Assembly (NCBI RefSeq): GCF_024764775.1
Contig: NZ_JALIGC010000031.1
Span: 62,001 to 126,000, forward strand
Direction of reading: 5' to 3'
From: Scandinavium manionii
GTDB lineage: Bacteria; Pseudomonadota; Gammaproteobacteria; Enterobacterales; Enterobacteriaceae
DNA length: 64,000 nucleotides
Shown piece by piece: positions 53,662-62,391 of the stretch. How positions within the stretch are numbered: position 1 is the stretch's first letter; every line of letters begins with the position of its first letter. The notes under the pieces were generated by a model. It was not told the origin of the DNA. It searched no databases and worked only from the letters and a program-made list of their open reading frames with translations. The position numbers and the translations under genes are program-made.

Positions 53662-54006
53662 AACAATCCCATTAAGTGTATCTAACGCGATGTTACAACG
53701 TTCAGAGACACGCAGATTGGCTTATCGAGTTATTCCTACACTTTTCTAACATTCGAGTTTGTAAGTGGTCACGCAGGCTATTTGCGGGGCAGGGTCAGTG
53801 AACAGCTACGCCTGCGTTTTGGCCCGGTAGTAACGCGTAAACAAGCTAAGGCTCACGCTCTTTTCGTGGTTTTAATGGTGTTTATTGCTTAAAAAATGCC
53901 AGAAATCACACTTCGGGCAGAGAGAAGGCCTTCCCCTATTGCCTGCTGAACGCATTAGGCTATGTTGACTTTTGGTTCCTCAAATGTAACTAAAAGGTTA
54001 ACTGCA
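53662..54006. other. Gene-free control region ahead of the ABC importer
   Basis: 345 bp with no convincing gene. It should hold the divergent promoters for the membrane protein and the ABC operon. I see no clear Fur box or repeat. Confidence 0.5.
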
Positions 54007-55095
54007 ATGTCGAACACATTCCGTTTTTCTCTGATCTCTGCCGCAGTTTTCATTTCATCCTCCGCGTTCTCAGCCCTGCCGCAGGGCTATCCGGCTGACT
54101 ATCAGAAAGTCGTTGATGCCGCGACGAAAGAAGGCAAAGTGGTTATCTATTCCACCACTGATACCAAAGCCGCCGGGCCGCTGATTAAAGGTTTTGAAGC
54201 GACCTATCCGGGCATTAAAGTTGAATATAACGATATGAACAGTACCGAACTGTACAACCGTTTTATCAGCGAACAGGCCGCAGGCGGCGGCAGTGGCGAC
54301 GTGGTCTGGAGCTCATCGATGGATACGGCGCTCAAACTCGCCACCGATTACGCCCAGGAGTATGCCTCGCCTGAACAGAGTCAGCTGCCGAAATGGGCGG
54401 TGTGGAAAAATAAAGCCTACGGCACGACCTACGAGCCGGTGGTCTTTATCTATAACAAACGGCTGATCCCGGCCAACGAAGTCCCGGACTCTCACGCGGC
54501 GCTGGCAAAGCTCATCGCCAGCCAGACCGACAAATTTAAAGGCAAAGTCACTACCTACGATATCGAGAAATCCGGCCTCGGCTTTATGCTCTCGGTACAG
54601 GATTCCAAAGCCGATCCAAACTATTTCAAAACCCTGGCTGACGTAGCCAAAGGCGGCCTCGCCGTGCAGTCCTCGACGGGCACGATGATGGAAAGGGTCT
54701 CCTCGGGCGAAAACCTGGTCGGTTTCAATATTCTGGGTTCCTACGCAGAAGCACGTGCCAAAACGGATCCATCACTGGGGATTTCCTATCCGAAAGATTA
54801 CACCCTGGTGCTGTCGCGCGTTTCCTTCATCAGCCAACAGGCGCAAAACAGCAATGCCGCCAGGCTGTGGCTGGACTATGTGCTGTCTGAAAAAGGGCAG
54901 AGCATTCTGGCGAATCAGGCCGACATTCCGTCTATCCGCAACGATATCGAAGGGAAAAACGACATCGACGGCATGACCAAAATATTGGGCAAAGCGCTGA
55001 AACCAATCCCGGTTGATGAATCTTTGCTGGAATACCTGCAGCCGAAAAAACGTCTGGATTACATCAAGCAGTGGCGCACCGCTGCCGCAAAATAG
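54007..55095 (+). CDS. ABC importer periplasmic binding protein (AfuA/FbpA-like)
   Basis: 362 aa from ATG 54007, preceded by AAAAGGTTAAC. Sec signal peptide (1-~22, SLISAAVFISSSAFS-AL). Class of extracellular solute-binding proteins for Fe3+, phosphonates or phosphosugars: VIYSTTDTKAAGPLIKGFEATYPGIKVEYND at ~40-70 and SGDVVWSSSMD at ~98-108. First gene of a three-gene importer operon. Ligand unclear: similar proteins bind ferric iron or, for AfuA, hexose phosphates. Confidence 0.87.
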   Translation: MSNTFRFSLISAAVFISSSAFSALPQGYPADYQKVVDAATKEGKVVIYSTTDTKAAGPLIKGFEATYPGIKVEYNDMNSTELYNRFISEQAAGGGSGDVVWSSSMDTALKLATDYAQEYASPEQSQLPKWAVWKNKAYGTTYEPVVFIYNKRLIPANEVPDSHAALAKLIASQTDKFKGKVTTYDIEKSGLGFMLSVQDSKADPNYFKTLADVAKGGLAVQSSTGTMMERVSSGENLVGFNILGSYAEARAKTDPSLGISYPKDYTLVLSRVSFISQQAQNSNAARLWLDYVLSEKGQSILANQADIPSIRNDIEGKNDIDGMTKILGKALKPIPVDESLLEYLQPKKRLDYIKQWRTAAAK

Positions 55096-55151
55096 TGGCA
55101 TGAAATGGGGGATGGCGTTTCGCCTATTCCCCCTACAACAGCAATTCGTAG

Positions 55152-55178
55152 GTCGGATAAGCGTGAGCACCATCCGAC
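55152..55178. repeat. REP-like palindrome between binding protein and permease genes
   Basis: GTCGGAT...ATCCGAC arms around GCGTGAGC, the form of an enteric REP unit. It lies in the 99-bp gap after the binding-protein gene. REP units in such gaps are known to protect the upstream mRNA and allow more binding protein than permease. Confidence 0.75.
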
Positions 55179-55194
55179 ATCTAAGGGAAGTCGT

Positions 55195-56964
55195 ATGAAT
55201 GCATTACGCAGAAAGTGGCAAAGCCTGCCGCGTGGCATTGTGGTGTTGATAACCGCGCTGGTTATCTACACCCCGCTGTCGTTCATCGTGATACAAAGTT
55301 TCCTTTCCGCTCCATTCTTCTCGCCGTCAAAGGAGTGGAGCCTTGAATCCTTTGGCTTTATTTTCACCGATCCTGATTTCTACAAAGCGCTCAAGAGCGG
55401 CTTTATTCTGGCGTTCGGCCTGGTGGTTATCGCGATACCGCTCGGCGGGGTGCTGGCGTTCCTGATGGTGCGCACCGATTTACCCGGCAGACGCCTGATT
55501 GAGCCGCTGATCCTCGTGCCTATCTTCGTTTCGCCGATGGTGCTGGGCTTTGGCTACGTGGTGGCCGCCGGTCCGGTGGGCTTTTTCTCGCTGTGGGCGC
55601 AATCGCTGATTGGCTTCGTGCCATGGAACATCTACGACATGTCGAGCATCGTGGTCATTGCCGGTCTGACGCACGTGCCGCACGCCTATTTGTACATCTC
55701 CTCGGCGTTGCGCAGCGTCGGTTCCGATGTGGAAGAAGCCGCGCGTATCGCCGGGGCATCGCCGTTGCAGGTGATGACCTCCGTGAGCTTGCCGATGGTG
55801 AGACCGTCGATTCTGTATGCCATCGTGCTGCTGTTTTTCCTCGGGCTGGAAGTGTTCGGGCTGATGCTGGTACTGGGCGATCCGGAAGGCAATATGGTGC
55901 TGGCGACCTATCTGTACCAGCTCACCAACAAACTCGGTACGCCGTCCTATCATCTGATGGCGGCGGTCGCCGTGGTGCTGATTTGCATCACTATTCCGCT
56001 GGTGATGTTGCAGCGCCGGTTGATGCGCACCGCCAACCGTTTTGTGACCGTGAAAGGGAAAGCCTCGCAGGCGCGCGCGTTGCCGTTGGGTAAATGGCGC
56101 TGGGTTGCCGGTGCCGTCGTGGCTTTCTGGCTGACAGTGACCATTGGCGTACCGCTGCTGGGCGTTATCCTGCGTGCCTTTATCTCCAACTGGGGCGTGG
56201 GCGTGTCCATCTGGAATGAGCTTTCGCTCGACACATTCCGCACCATCTGGGCGCAGCCGAACCTGCTGCGGGCCATCGTCAACTCGATGGCGATTGGCGT
56301 CTTTGGCGGCGCGCTGGCGGTGGGCTGTTATCTGTTTGTCGGCATCGCTATGCACCGAAAACCGGACAACACCACCCGCTTCCTCGATTACAGCGTGCTG
56401 GTTCCACGGGCGGTTCCCGGTCTGCTCGCCGGGCTCGCGTTCCTGTGGATGTTCCTGTTTCTGCCGATGTGGCTCGATAACGCGCTCAAATCCGGCTGGC
56501 TTTCAGGGATGCCGTGGTCGCAGTGGCTGCGCGATAACCTGATTGTCTGGCTACGGTCGTTGCGCAGCACCATTTTTAGCGTCTGGCTGGCGTACACGGT
56601 GGTGTGGATGGCGTACGGGCTGCGGTTGATTTCCTCTACGCTGTTGCAGGTAGGGCCGGAGCTGGAAGAAGCCGCCCGCAGCGCCGGAGCCACCCGCGGG
56701 CAAATTACCCGCCACGTCACTATTCCGCTCGCCCGCTATGGCCTGATTGGCTCGTGGCTGCTGATGTTCCTGATTTTTGAGCGCGAATATTCAACCGGGG
56801 TGTATCTGCTGTCGCCGGGCACCGAAACCATCGGCTCGATGCTGGTTTCCCTGTGGGCGGCGGGCGCGATTGATATCGTGGCGGCGCTGTCGTTTATCAA
56901 CATTCTGCTGGTGGTCGTAGGCCTGGGAATTGCCCTTCGTTTTGGAGTCAAATTACATGATTGA
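55195..56964 (+). CDS. ABC importer permease with two fused transmembrane halves
   Basis: 589 aa from ATG 55195, preceded by AAGGGAAG; the frame open from 55105 crosses the REP unit. About twelve helices in two halves, each with an EAA loop that contacts the ATPase: EEAARIAGASPLQVMTSVSLP (~180-200) and EEAARSAGATRGQITRHVTIP (~490-510). This fused layout is typical of FbpB/AfuB-type iron and phosphosugar importers. Stop overlaps the ATPase start by 8 bp. Confidence 0.92.
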   Translation: MNALRRKWQSLPRGIVVLITALVIYTPLSFIVIQSFLSAPFFSPSKEWSLESFGFIFTDPDFYKALKSGFILAFGLVVIAIPLGGVLAFLMVRTDLPGRRLIEPLILVPIFVSPMVLGFGYVVAAGPVGFFSLWAQSLIGFVPWNIYDMSSIVVIAGLTHVPHAYLYISSALRSVGSDVEEAARIAGASPLQVMTSVSLPMVRPSILYAIVLLFFLGLEVFGLMLVLGDPEGNMVLATYLYQLTNKLGTPSYHLMAAVAVVLICITIPLVMLQRRLMRTANRFVTVKGKASQARALPLGKWRWVAGAVVAFWLTVTIGVPLLGVILRAFISNWGVGVSIWNELSLDTFRTIWAQPNLLRAIVNSMAIGVFGGALAVGCYLFVGIAMHRKPDNTTRFLDYSVLVPRAVPGLLAGLAFLWMFLFLPMWLDNALKSGWLSGMPWSQWLRDNLIVWLRSLRSTIFSVWLAYTVVWMAYGLRLISSTLLQVGPELEEAARSAGATRGQITRHVTIPLARYGLIGSWLLMFLIFEREYSTGVYLLSPGTETIGSMLVSLWAAGAIDIVAALSFINILLVVVGLGIALRFGVKLHD

Positions 56965-58027
56965 ATTATCGGTCGAGAACCTGCATTTAACCTACGGCGA
57001 CAATCCGGTATTAAAAGGCGTGGCCATGAACCTGAAACGCGGTGAAGTGGTTTCCCTGCTCGGCCCGTCCGGCAGCGGTAAAACCACATTACTGCGCGCG
57101 GTTGCCGGGCTGGAAAAACCCACTCAAGGCTCTATCACCATCGGCAGCAACAAAGTGTACGATGGCACGCCGCGCAGTGAAGTTCCGGCGGAAGAGCGCA
57201 ATCTTGGGCTGGTGTTTCAGTCATATGCCCTTTGGCCGCACAAAACCGTGTTTGAAAACGTGGCCTATCCGTTGAAGTTGCGCAAAGTGCCCGCCAAAGA
57301 AATTAACCAGCGGGTGCAAGACGTGCTGGATCAGCTCGGGCTGGGGCATCTTGGTAAACGCCATCCGCATCAGCTTTCCGGGGGACAACAGCAGCGCGTG
57401 GCAATTGGTCGGGCGCTGGTCTACAACCCGCCGGTGATCCTGCTGGATGAACCGCTTTCAAACCTGGACGCCAAACTGCGCGAAGAGGCCCGCGTGTTCC
57501 TGCGTGAGTTGATCATCAAACTCGGCTTATCCGCGCTGATGGTGACGCACGACCAGAATGAGGCGATGGCGATTTCCGATAGGATCCTGCTGCTCAATAA
57601 CGGAAAAATTGAACAACAGGGCACGCCGCAGGAGATGTACGGCTCGCCGAAAACGCTGTTTACCGCTGAGTTCATGGGCAGCAATAACCGCCTGAATGGC
57701 AAAGTCACGGAAATGCGCGACGGCAAAGCGCGGATCGAAGGCCGCGGTTGGGTGCTGTGGGGACTTGCCGGTGAAGGGGTACAAATCGGGCAAGAAGGTA
57801 CCGCCGTTATCCGTGTGGAACGCGTGGCAATCGTTGATGGCCCGGGTGACAATCAGCTTGAGTTACCGCTGTTGACCAGCATGTATCTGGGCGATCGTTG
57901 GGAATATCTGTTCCGCACGGTGGGCGATGATTTTGTTATTCGGGCGTACGGTAACGAGGTACTCGATCCGAAAAATTGTCATCTGGCGCTGCCGGAAAAA
58001 CACGTCTGGATCTTCCCGAAGGCCTGA
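56957..58027 (+). CDS. ABC importer ATPase (FbpC/AfuC-like)
   Basis: 356 aa from ATG 56957, preceded by TTGGAG. Walker A GPSGSGKTTLL (~36-46), Q-loop VFQSYALWPH, signature LSGGQQQRVAIGRA (~137), Walker B VILLDEPLSNLD and switch His VTHDQNEAM. C-terminal TOBE-like regulatory part (~245-356). Powers the importer encoded just upstream. The subfamily (FbpC, AfuC or PotA-type) is not resolved by eye. Confidence 0.94.
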   Translation: MIELSVENLHLTYGDNPVLKGVAMNLKRGEVVSLLGPSGSGKTTLLRAVAGLEKPTQGSITIGSNKVYDGTPRSEVPAEERNLGLVFQSYALWPHKTVFENVAYPLKLRKVPAKEINQRVQDVLDQLGLGHLGKRHPHQLSGGQQQRVAIGRALVYNPPVILLDEPLSNLDAKLREEARVFLRELIIKLGLSALMVTHDQNEAMAISDRILLLNNGKIEQQGTPQEMYGSPKTLFTAEFMGSNNRLNGKVTEMRDGKARIEGRGWVLWGLAGEGVQIGQEGTAVIRVERVAIVDGPGDNQLELPLLTSMYLGDRWEYLFRTVGDDFVIRAYGNEVLDPKNCHLALPEKHVWIFPKA

Positions 58028-58050
58028 AGCCAAAAGAGACACGCCAGTTA

Positions 58051-58078
58051 GTGGGGATTCGCTTCGCTTATCCCCCAC
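58051..58078. repeat. Palindromic hairpin after the ABC operon
   Basis: GTGGGGAT...ATCCCCCAC stem with a TCGCTTCGCTT loop, no T-tract. May act as a terminator or be a repeat. The rest of the gap to 58304 shows nothing I recognise. Confidence 0.5.
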
Positions 58079-58304
58079 GACTCAGCCCACATTTGCTGCC
58101 GGTCAGGTCAGGGAAGCGTCACCCGTTTTCCGCTGACTGGCATTCTTCTTCCTGAATTTGGCAGATTTTGTCGAACTGGTCTCGGTTAATCCGAACGGGG
58201 CTTAATTTGCGTGGTGTGCCCATTGAGTAGCGGAGATAACAATCACTGGCTCAATAATTGTTATTAATTAATATGCTGTGTGTATTTCTGTTAATCAATG
58301 TTCC

Positions 58305-59360
58305 TCAGGACAACGCTTCGACGTTGATCAGGACCTTAACGAAAAACGTTTTTCGGTTATAAAGCTCCGGCAAAAGTGATGGAACATCTTCCATTCGCAC
58401 CTGCCGGCTAATCAATGGAGATACATTAACCTTTCCAGAACTGAGATAATGGATAGATGTCTGCCATTCTTTTCCAGGAAACGGTGCAGAAATTGAGTTC
58501 CAGGACCCAATGACTTTAAGTTCATTACGCACAATTTTTTCAAAATTCAACCGGGGTAAAGCGACATCACCGTAAGGGATGCCCATTAGAACCACCACTC
58601 CGCCTTTCGCCGCCAGAAGCAGGGAGGAGCCGATTCCTGCTGCATTACCGGATGATTCAAAAACGATATCAGCACCTTTGTCATAAGTGATTTCATGGAA
58701 CCGGGATAAATAGTTTTCATCTTTGACGCAGAAGGTTGCCGTTGCCCCTGTTTTCGTCGCGACCGCGAGTTTTGCTTCGTCGGTATCAAAAGCAAATACG
58801 TCCCCCGCACCGCAGATTTTTGCCCATTGAACGGCCAGTAAGCCGATAGTACCGCACCCGACAATGGCCACGCTGCTCCCCGGTTTGATATCGACCTGCC
58901 GCATGCCATGCACAACCACACTGGATGGCTCAATAAAGCTTGCGGTCGCGAAGTCCATCGAGTCGGGTAATTTGAGGACGTTCTCAGCCGGCATCCGGAT
59001 ATATTCAGCAAATGCGCCACTTTTATGACCACCCAACACCTTCAGGTCTGTGCACCGGGCATAATTGCCCTGTTGACAGTAATCACAGAGGAAGCAGGGA
59101 AAACAGTTACAGGCTGTGACACGGTCGCCTTTCCTGACCGATGTCACCCCACTCCCCGTGCTCTCCACGGTACCGGAAAACTCATGCCCCCAGGTCAGAC
59201 CGGGGTTATATGATCCGATTTTACCAAAGCGCGATATATCAGAACCACATATACCTGCCGTATGGACTTTAATTAGAACATCATTTGCATTTTCAATTTC
59301 AGGTTTCCGCACATCTTCAAAGCGGACATCCTGTACACCATACAGATTCAGTGCCTTCAT
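58305..59360 (-). CDS. Zinc-dependent sugar/polyol-phosphate dehydrogenase (GatD-like)
   Basis: 351 aa from ATG 59360, with GAGGT upstream; the ATG at 59396 lies in the terminator region and was rejected. Medium-chain dehydrogenase: catalytic Zn ligands in GICGSDIS (Cys) and GHEFSG (His-Glu), structural Zn motif CFLCDYCQQGNYARC (C-x2-C-x2-C-x7-C), Rossmann loop IVGCGTIGLLAVQ (~165). The end region ELKVIGSWNSISAPFPGKEWQT matches galactitol-1-phosphate 5-dehydrogenase. Separated from the surE-like gene by a terminator. Confidence 0.88.
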   Translation of the reverse strand: MKALNLYGVQDVRFEDVRKPEIENANDVLIKVHTAGICGSDISRFGKIGSYNPGLTWGHEFSGTVESTGSGVTSVRKGDRVTACNCFPCFLCDYCQQGNYARCTDLKVLGGHKSGAFAEYIRMPAENVLKLPDSMDFATASFIEPSSVVVHGMRQVDIKPGSSVAIVGCGTIGLLAVQWAKICGAGDVFAFDTDEAKLAVATKTGATATFCVKDENYLSRFHEITYDKGADIVFESSGNAAGIGSSLLLAAKGGVVVLMGIPYGDVALPRLNFEKIVRNELKVIGSWNSISAPFPGKEWQTSIHYLSSGKVNVSPLISRQVRMEDVPSLLPELYNRKTFFVKVLINVEALS

Positions 59361-59402
59361 CGTAACCTCATTCTTCGGCATCAGGATTGAAAACACGAAT
59401 GT

Positions 59403-59430
59403 GAAAAAATGTCGCCCTCACAAGGGCGAC
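59403..59430 (-). terminator. Rho-independent terminator between the surE-like and gatD-like genes
   Basis: On the minus strand GTCGCCCT, loop TGTG, AGGGCGAC then ATTTTTT. 23 bp past the surE-like stop; it divides the cluster into two transcription units or partly attenuates the gatD-like gene. Confidence 0.85.
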
Positions 59431-59453
59431 AAACACACCCGCTATGTCAGGGT

Positions 59454-60236
59454 TTAGTGCGACGAACTCAGATCCACGGAAAGCTGATGCCAGCTTTCCG
59501 TGGCCGTTCTCTCAAATAATAAAGGCGTGACAGAGATATATCCTTCTGAAACCGCCCCTGCCTCACTATATTCAGGAAACTCGGCGACCCCATGTTCCAC
59601 ACGGATCCAGTAATAATTTTCTCCGTGTGGGTCTGTTGTGGGAATAACCTGTAATCCTTTCACTTTGCCAATTCCCTGACGCGTGGCTTTAATTCCCTTA
59701 ATCTTGTCCGCAGGCAGGTCAGGAAAATTAATGCTAAGGCAACAATCAGTTGGTAATCCTCGACTGATTAACGTATCCAGTAAGGGTAGGCAAAATGTTT
59801 CTGCGGTTCGCCAGTTAACCGCATCTTCAGGTCGCTTGTCCTGACTCAGGGCGACCGACGGAACGCCGAGCAAGAGGCCAGTGATGGCCGCTCCGACGGT
59901 ACCAGAAAGCACGGTTTCAAAACCGATATTGGAACCATTGTTAATGCCTGACAGTACCAGTTGCGGAAGTTGCTCTTTCATCAAATGCTGGACTGCCATA
60001 GTGACACAATCAGCCGGAGTACCGTGCACGGCATATCGACGCTCCCCCCGTTGTTCCACTCGAACCGGTTCTCTGAGGCTAACAGAGTTAGCCACGCCGC
60101 TTTTATCAGTTGCAGGCGCCACTATCCAGACTTCATCGGCAAGCTGTTGTGCCACATCTTCAAGCAATTTAATTCCCGGCGCGTCAATACCGTCATCATT
60201 GACAAGTAAGATTCGTTGTAACCATTTTTGAGCCAC
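59454..60236 (-). CDS. SurE family 5'/3'-nucleotidase/phosphatase paralog
   Basis: 260 aa. SurE metal site: NDDG in ILLVNDDGIDAPG (~12-15), Ser in DKSGVANS (~45), Asn in LSGINNGSNIG (~96). Phosphatase activity on nucleotides and other phosphate esters is known for the family. The housekeeping surE of enterics sits beside pcm and rpoS, so this is a second copy placed among sugar genes. I infer that it may dephosphorylate a pathway sugar phosphate. It follows the HPr gene by 70 bp and ends at a strong terminator. Confidence 0.9.
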   Translation of the reverse strand: MAQKWLQRILLVNDDGIDAPGIKLLEDVAQQLADEVWIVAPATDKSGVANSVSLREPVRVEQRGERRYAVHGTPADCVTMAVQHLMKEQLPQLVLSGINNGSNIGFETVLSGTVGAAITGLLLGVPSVALSQDKRPEDAVNWRTAETFCLPLLDTLISRGLPTDCCLSINFPDLPADKIKGIKATRQGIGKVKGLQVIPTTDPHGENYYWIRVEHGVAEFPEYSEAGAVSEGYISVTPLLFERTATESWHQLSVDLSSSH

Positions 60237-60306
60237 AGTATTACCTCCCTTTCAGGGATAAATAAAGACCAATCTAGGATATATAACGTCCAGGGAATAA
60301 AATGGA

Positions 60307-60579
60307 TTATTCTTCTTTCTCGCCAAAGCCGCTGGCAAATAACCCTTTAATTTCATCCATCAGAATCTGCTCGTCAGGCCCTTCGCAGATTATCTCTATA
60401 CTGGACTTTCCTTTAACCCCGGCCCCCAATACACTCATCAGTCCTTTAATAACGGTCTCTTTGCCATCATTGATAAGCGTAACAGAAGACTCATATTTTT
60501 TTAGTGTTTTAATAAATGTGGCAGCAGGACGTGCGTGCAGGCCTGTTCCATTTACAACACGAATATTTTCTCGAATCAT
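60307..60579 (-). CDS. HPr-family PTS phosphocarrier paralog (His15, no Ser46)
   Basis: 90 aa from ATG 60579; the frame also opens from TTG 60591, but starting at 60579 puts the active His exactly at residue 15, in GTGLHARPAATF. Canonical HPr fold. Position 46 is Gly (KGLMSVLGAG) where HPr has the Ser that is phosphorylated in Gram-positives. The chromosomal ptsH is elsewhere, so this is an accessory copy. No EII gene is visible, so its phosphate target is unclear; an FGGY kinase lies upstream in the same cluster. Confidence 0.9.
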   Translation of the reverse strand: MIRENIRVVNGTGLHARPAATFIKTLKKYESSVTLINDGKETVIKGLMSVLGAGVKGKSSIEIICEGPDEQILMDEIKGLFASGFGEKEE

Positions 60580-60622
60580 TTTTATATCCAACTCTGATTG
60601 CCGAATAAAAACAAAAGATATA

Positions 60623-61462
60623 TCAGGAGGCCTTGTTCATCATCAGAATTTTACTGTAGACGTCAGCTTCCACCGCATCTTTCGCTCCCGACATTACTTT
60701 TGCCAGGTTCGCTTCGTTGTTATTTTTAGTCCAGGCCTGGCCTACGGTAGTAATAAATGCCTTACGCAAATCGCTGGCAATATTAAGTTTCACGACATTA
60801 TATTTCACAAAACTGCGGATGATAGCTTCATCGATCCCGGACCCCCCATGAATAACCAGCGGGCACGGACATACTTTAGCAATCTCTTGTAATAAAGGGA
60901 TATCAATGCGCGGAATATCTTCCAGGCCGTGAACGTTGCCGACGGAAACTGCCAACATGCTACATCCGGTCTCTTCCACAAAACGACGCACCTGATTAAC
61001 ATCCGTCTTACAGTCAGCCTCACTGACGTGGTCATCTTCTTTACCCAGAATCGCGCCAAGCTCCGCTTCTACAGGTACGCCAAACGATTTACAAAAATCT
61101 ACGGCTTCTTTAGTAAACGCAATATTTTCTTCATAGGGCAACTCTGCACCGTCAATCATCACTGATGTGAAGCCTGCACGAACAGCTCGCTTAACATCAT
61201 CCAGCTCTTTACCATGATCAAGATGGAGACTGACCGGCACATCCATGGTCGCAGCGCGTTTACGCACGATTTCATAGATATAGTCATAACCCGACAGTTT
61301 TGCGTTTGTCGGTGCTATCTGAATAAAGTTAGGCAATCCTGAACGCTCAATCGCGTCCAGAATCGAGATAGTGGTTTCCAGGTTAGTGGTGTTAAAAGCA
61401 CCCGCCAGGACACGTTTTTCACGGATACGATCGAGCAGGATATTACCGTTTACTAATGGCAT
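60623..61462 (-). CDS. Class II fructose/tagatose-bisphosphate aldolase family (GatY/KbaY-like)
   Basis: 279 aa. Zn-dependent aldolase: Asp82-His83 in SLHLDHGKELDDV, EAELGAILGKEDD (~132), second Zn His in NVHGLEDIPR and the third in VIHGGSGI (~208). Closest in pattern to GatY/KbaY/FbaA ketose-1,6-bisphosphate aldolases, producing dihydroxyacetone phosphate and an aldehyde. It starts 6 bp after the GntR stop with GAGGT present, so they share an mRNA. Substrate not decided by sequence. Confidence 0.92.
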   Translation of the reverse strand: MPLVNGNILLDRIREKRVLAGAFNTTNLETTISILDAIERSGLPNFIQIAPTNAKLSGYDYIYEIVRKRAATMDVPVSLHLDHGKELDDVKRAVRAGFTSVMIDGAELPYEENIAFTKEAVDFCKSFGVPVEAELGAILGKEDDHVSEADCKTDVNQVRRFVEETGCSMLAVSVGNVHGLEDIPRIDIPLLQEIAKVCPCPLVIHGGSGIDEAIIRSFVKYNVVKLNIASDLRKAFITTVGQAWTKNNNEANLAKVMSGAKDAVEADVYSKILMMNKAS

Positions 61463-61467
61463 GATAT

Positions 61468-62211
61468 TTACCTCTTTCTTCGTTGAAGTACTGTACCCAA
61501 ATAATATTTATCTGATTTCAGCCAGACATTGCCAAAATCAAATGGCATATGATTATCGAGGAAAACCAGTTGTTCCAGATGAAGCACCGGTGCTTCTTCA
61601 TTCACTTCCAGATAGTGTCCCCGTTCGCTACCCACAATTTTCGCGGCATAGCGACTTTCAGAGTATTCAATTTTTCGTCCCGTCATGTCTTCGACGGTCT
61701 GAAACAGGTTGTGCTTATTAAAATCAACCTCGGTTATTCCCGGACACAGTGACATATTGATTCTGTTTTCAATTAACATGACCCTTTCCCCATCCACACT
61801 GCGGATCCGTTTAAGGAAAAAAATGGGTGTGCCGGGATCGATCTGCAACTTTTCCGCCACTCCTTTTGAGGCCTTCTCGATATAGGAGTCAATCACCTCA
61901 GTTGTAAAAGATAAGTGCTGACTTTCAAGCGACTCCGCAAAAGAAAGCAACCCTTCCCCCAGTGAGTAAGAGATATTCTCTTTTTTTACGAAGGTCCCCT
62001 TTCCCTGGACCTGAACCAGCAAACCCTCATTTACCAGCATGGTGACACCTTTCTTTACCGTGCCACGACTGACCTGTAGGATTTCCATGATCTGATTTTC
62101 AGAGGGAATCCTGTCTCCTTTGCTCAGTTCGCCTTTATAAATTTTTCCGCGAACCCACTCAGAAACTTGCATATATAAAGGAATTTCAGAGTCTTGCAGT
62201 ATGGTACTCAT
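61468..62211 (-). CDS. GntR/HutC family (UTRA) transcriptional regulator
   Basis: 247 aa. N-terminal winged helix: PLYMQVSEWVRGKIYKGEL, then IPSENQIMEILQVSRGTVKKGV (~35-56). C-terminal UTRA ligand domain (~90-240) with FFLKRIRSVDGE, LIENRINMSL and LEQLVFLDNHMPF. Leads the operon regulator-aldolase-HPr-SurE. Effector probably a phosphorylated sugar. A palindrome TGTATACA at 62238-62245 lies just upstream and is a candidate operator. Confidence 0.91.
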   Translation of the reverse strand: MSTILQDSEIPLYMQVSEWVRGKIYKGELSKGDRIPSENQIMEILQVSRGTVKKGVTMLVNEGLLVQVQGKGTFVKKENISYSLGEGLLSFAESLESQHLSFTTEVIDSYIEKASKGVAEKLQIDPGTPIFFLKRIRSVDGERVMLIENRINMSLCPGITEVDFNKHNLFQTVEDMTGRKIEYSESRYAAKIVGSERGHYLEVNEEAPVLHLEQLVFLDNHMPFDFGNVWLKSDKYYLGTVLQRRKR

Positions 62212-62237
62212 GTGATACTTCTCCTGTGTGGATCATC

Positions 62238-62245
62238 TGTATACA
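62238..62245. promoter_or_regulatory. Candidate GntR operator
   Basis: Perfect 8-bp palindrome TGTATACA, 27 bp before the regulator start, in the context ATCTGTATACAAGTATGAAC. UTRA-GntR proteins often bind GT-N(1)-TA-N(1)-AC type palindromes. The 180-bp gap holds nothing else clear. Confidence 0.45.
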
Positions 62246-62361
62246 AGTATGAACAACTCTTGATAATACAGCGTTTTCAAAAATTAAACTATATGACCAA
62301 CTTCACAGTTTCAGCCCCACATACTGATGCTCGTACGGCACCGTGCCCCATGCTGCAGAGG

Positions 62362-62384
62362 GCCCCCGCACAGAAAACGGGGGC
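62362..62384 (-). terminator. Hairpin after the zinc dehydrogenase at 62392
   Basis: GCCCCCG/CGGGGGC stem directly downstream of the minus-strand gene; no T-tract, so termination is uncertain. Confidence 0.5.
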
Positions 62385-62391
62385 ACACCCT

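Noticed and set aside
53662..54006. Fur box ahead of the ABC importer
   Set aside because: I searched for GATAAT-type hexamer repeats and saw no convincing array.
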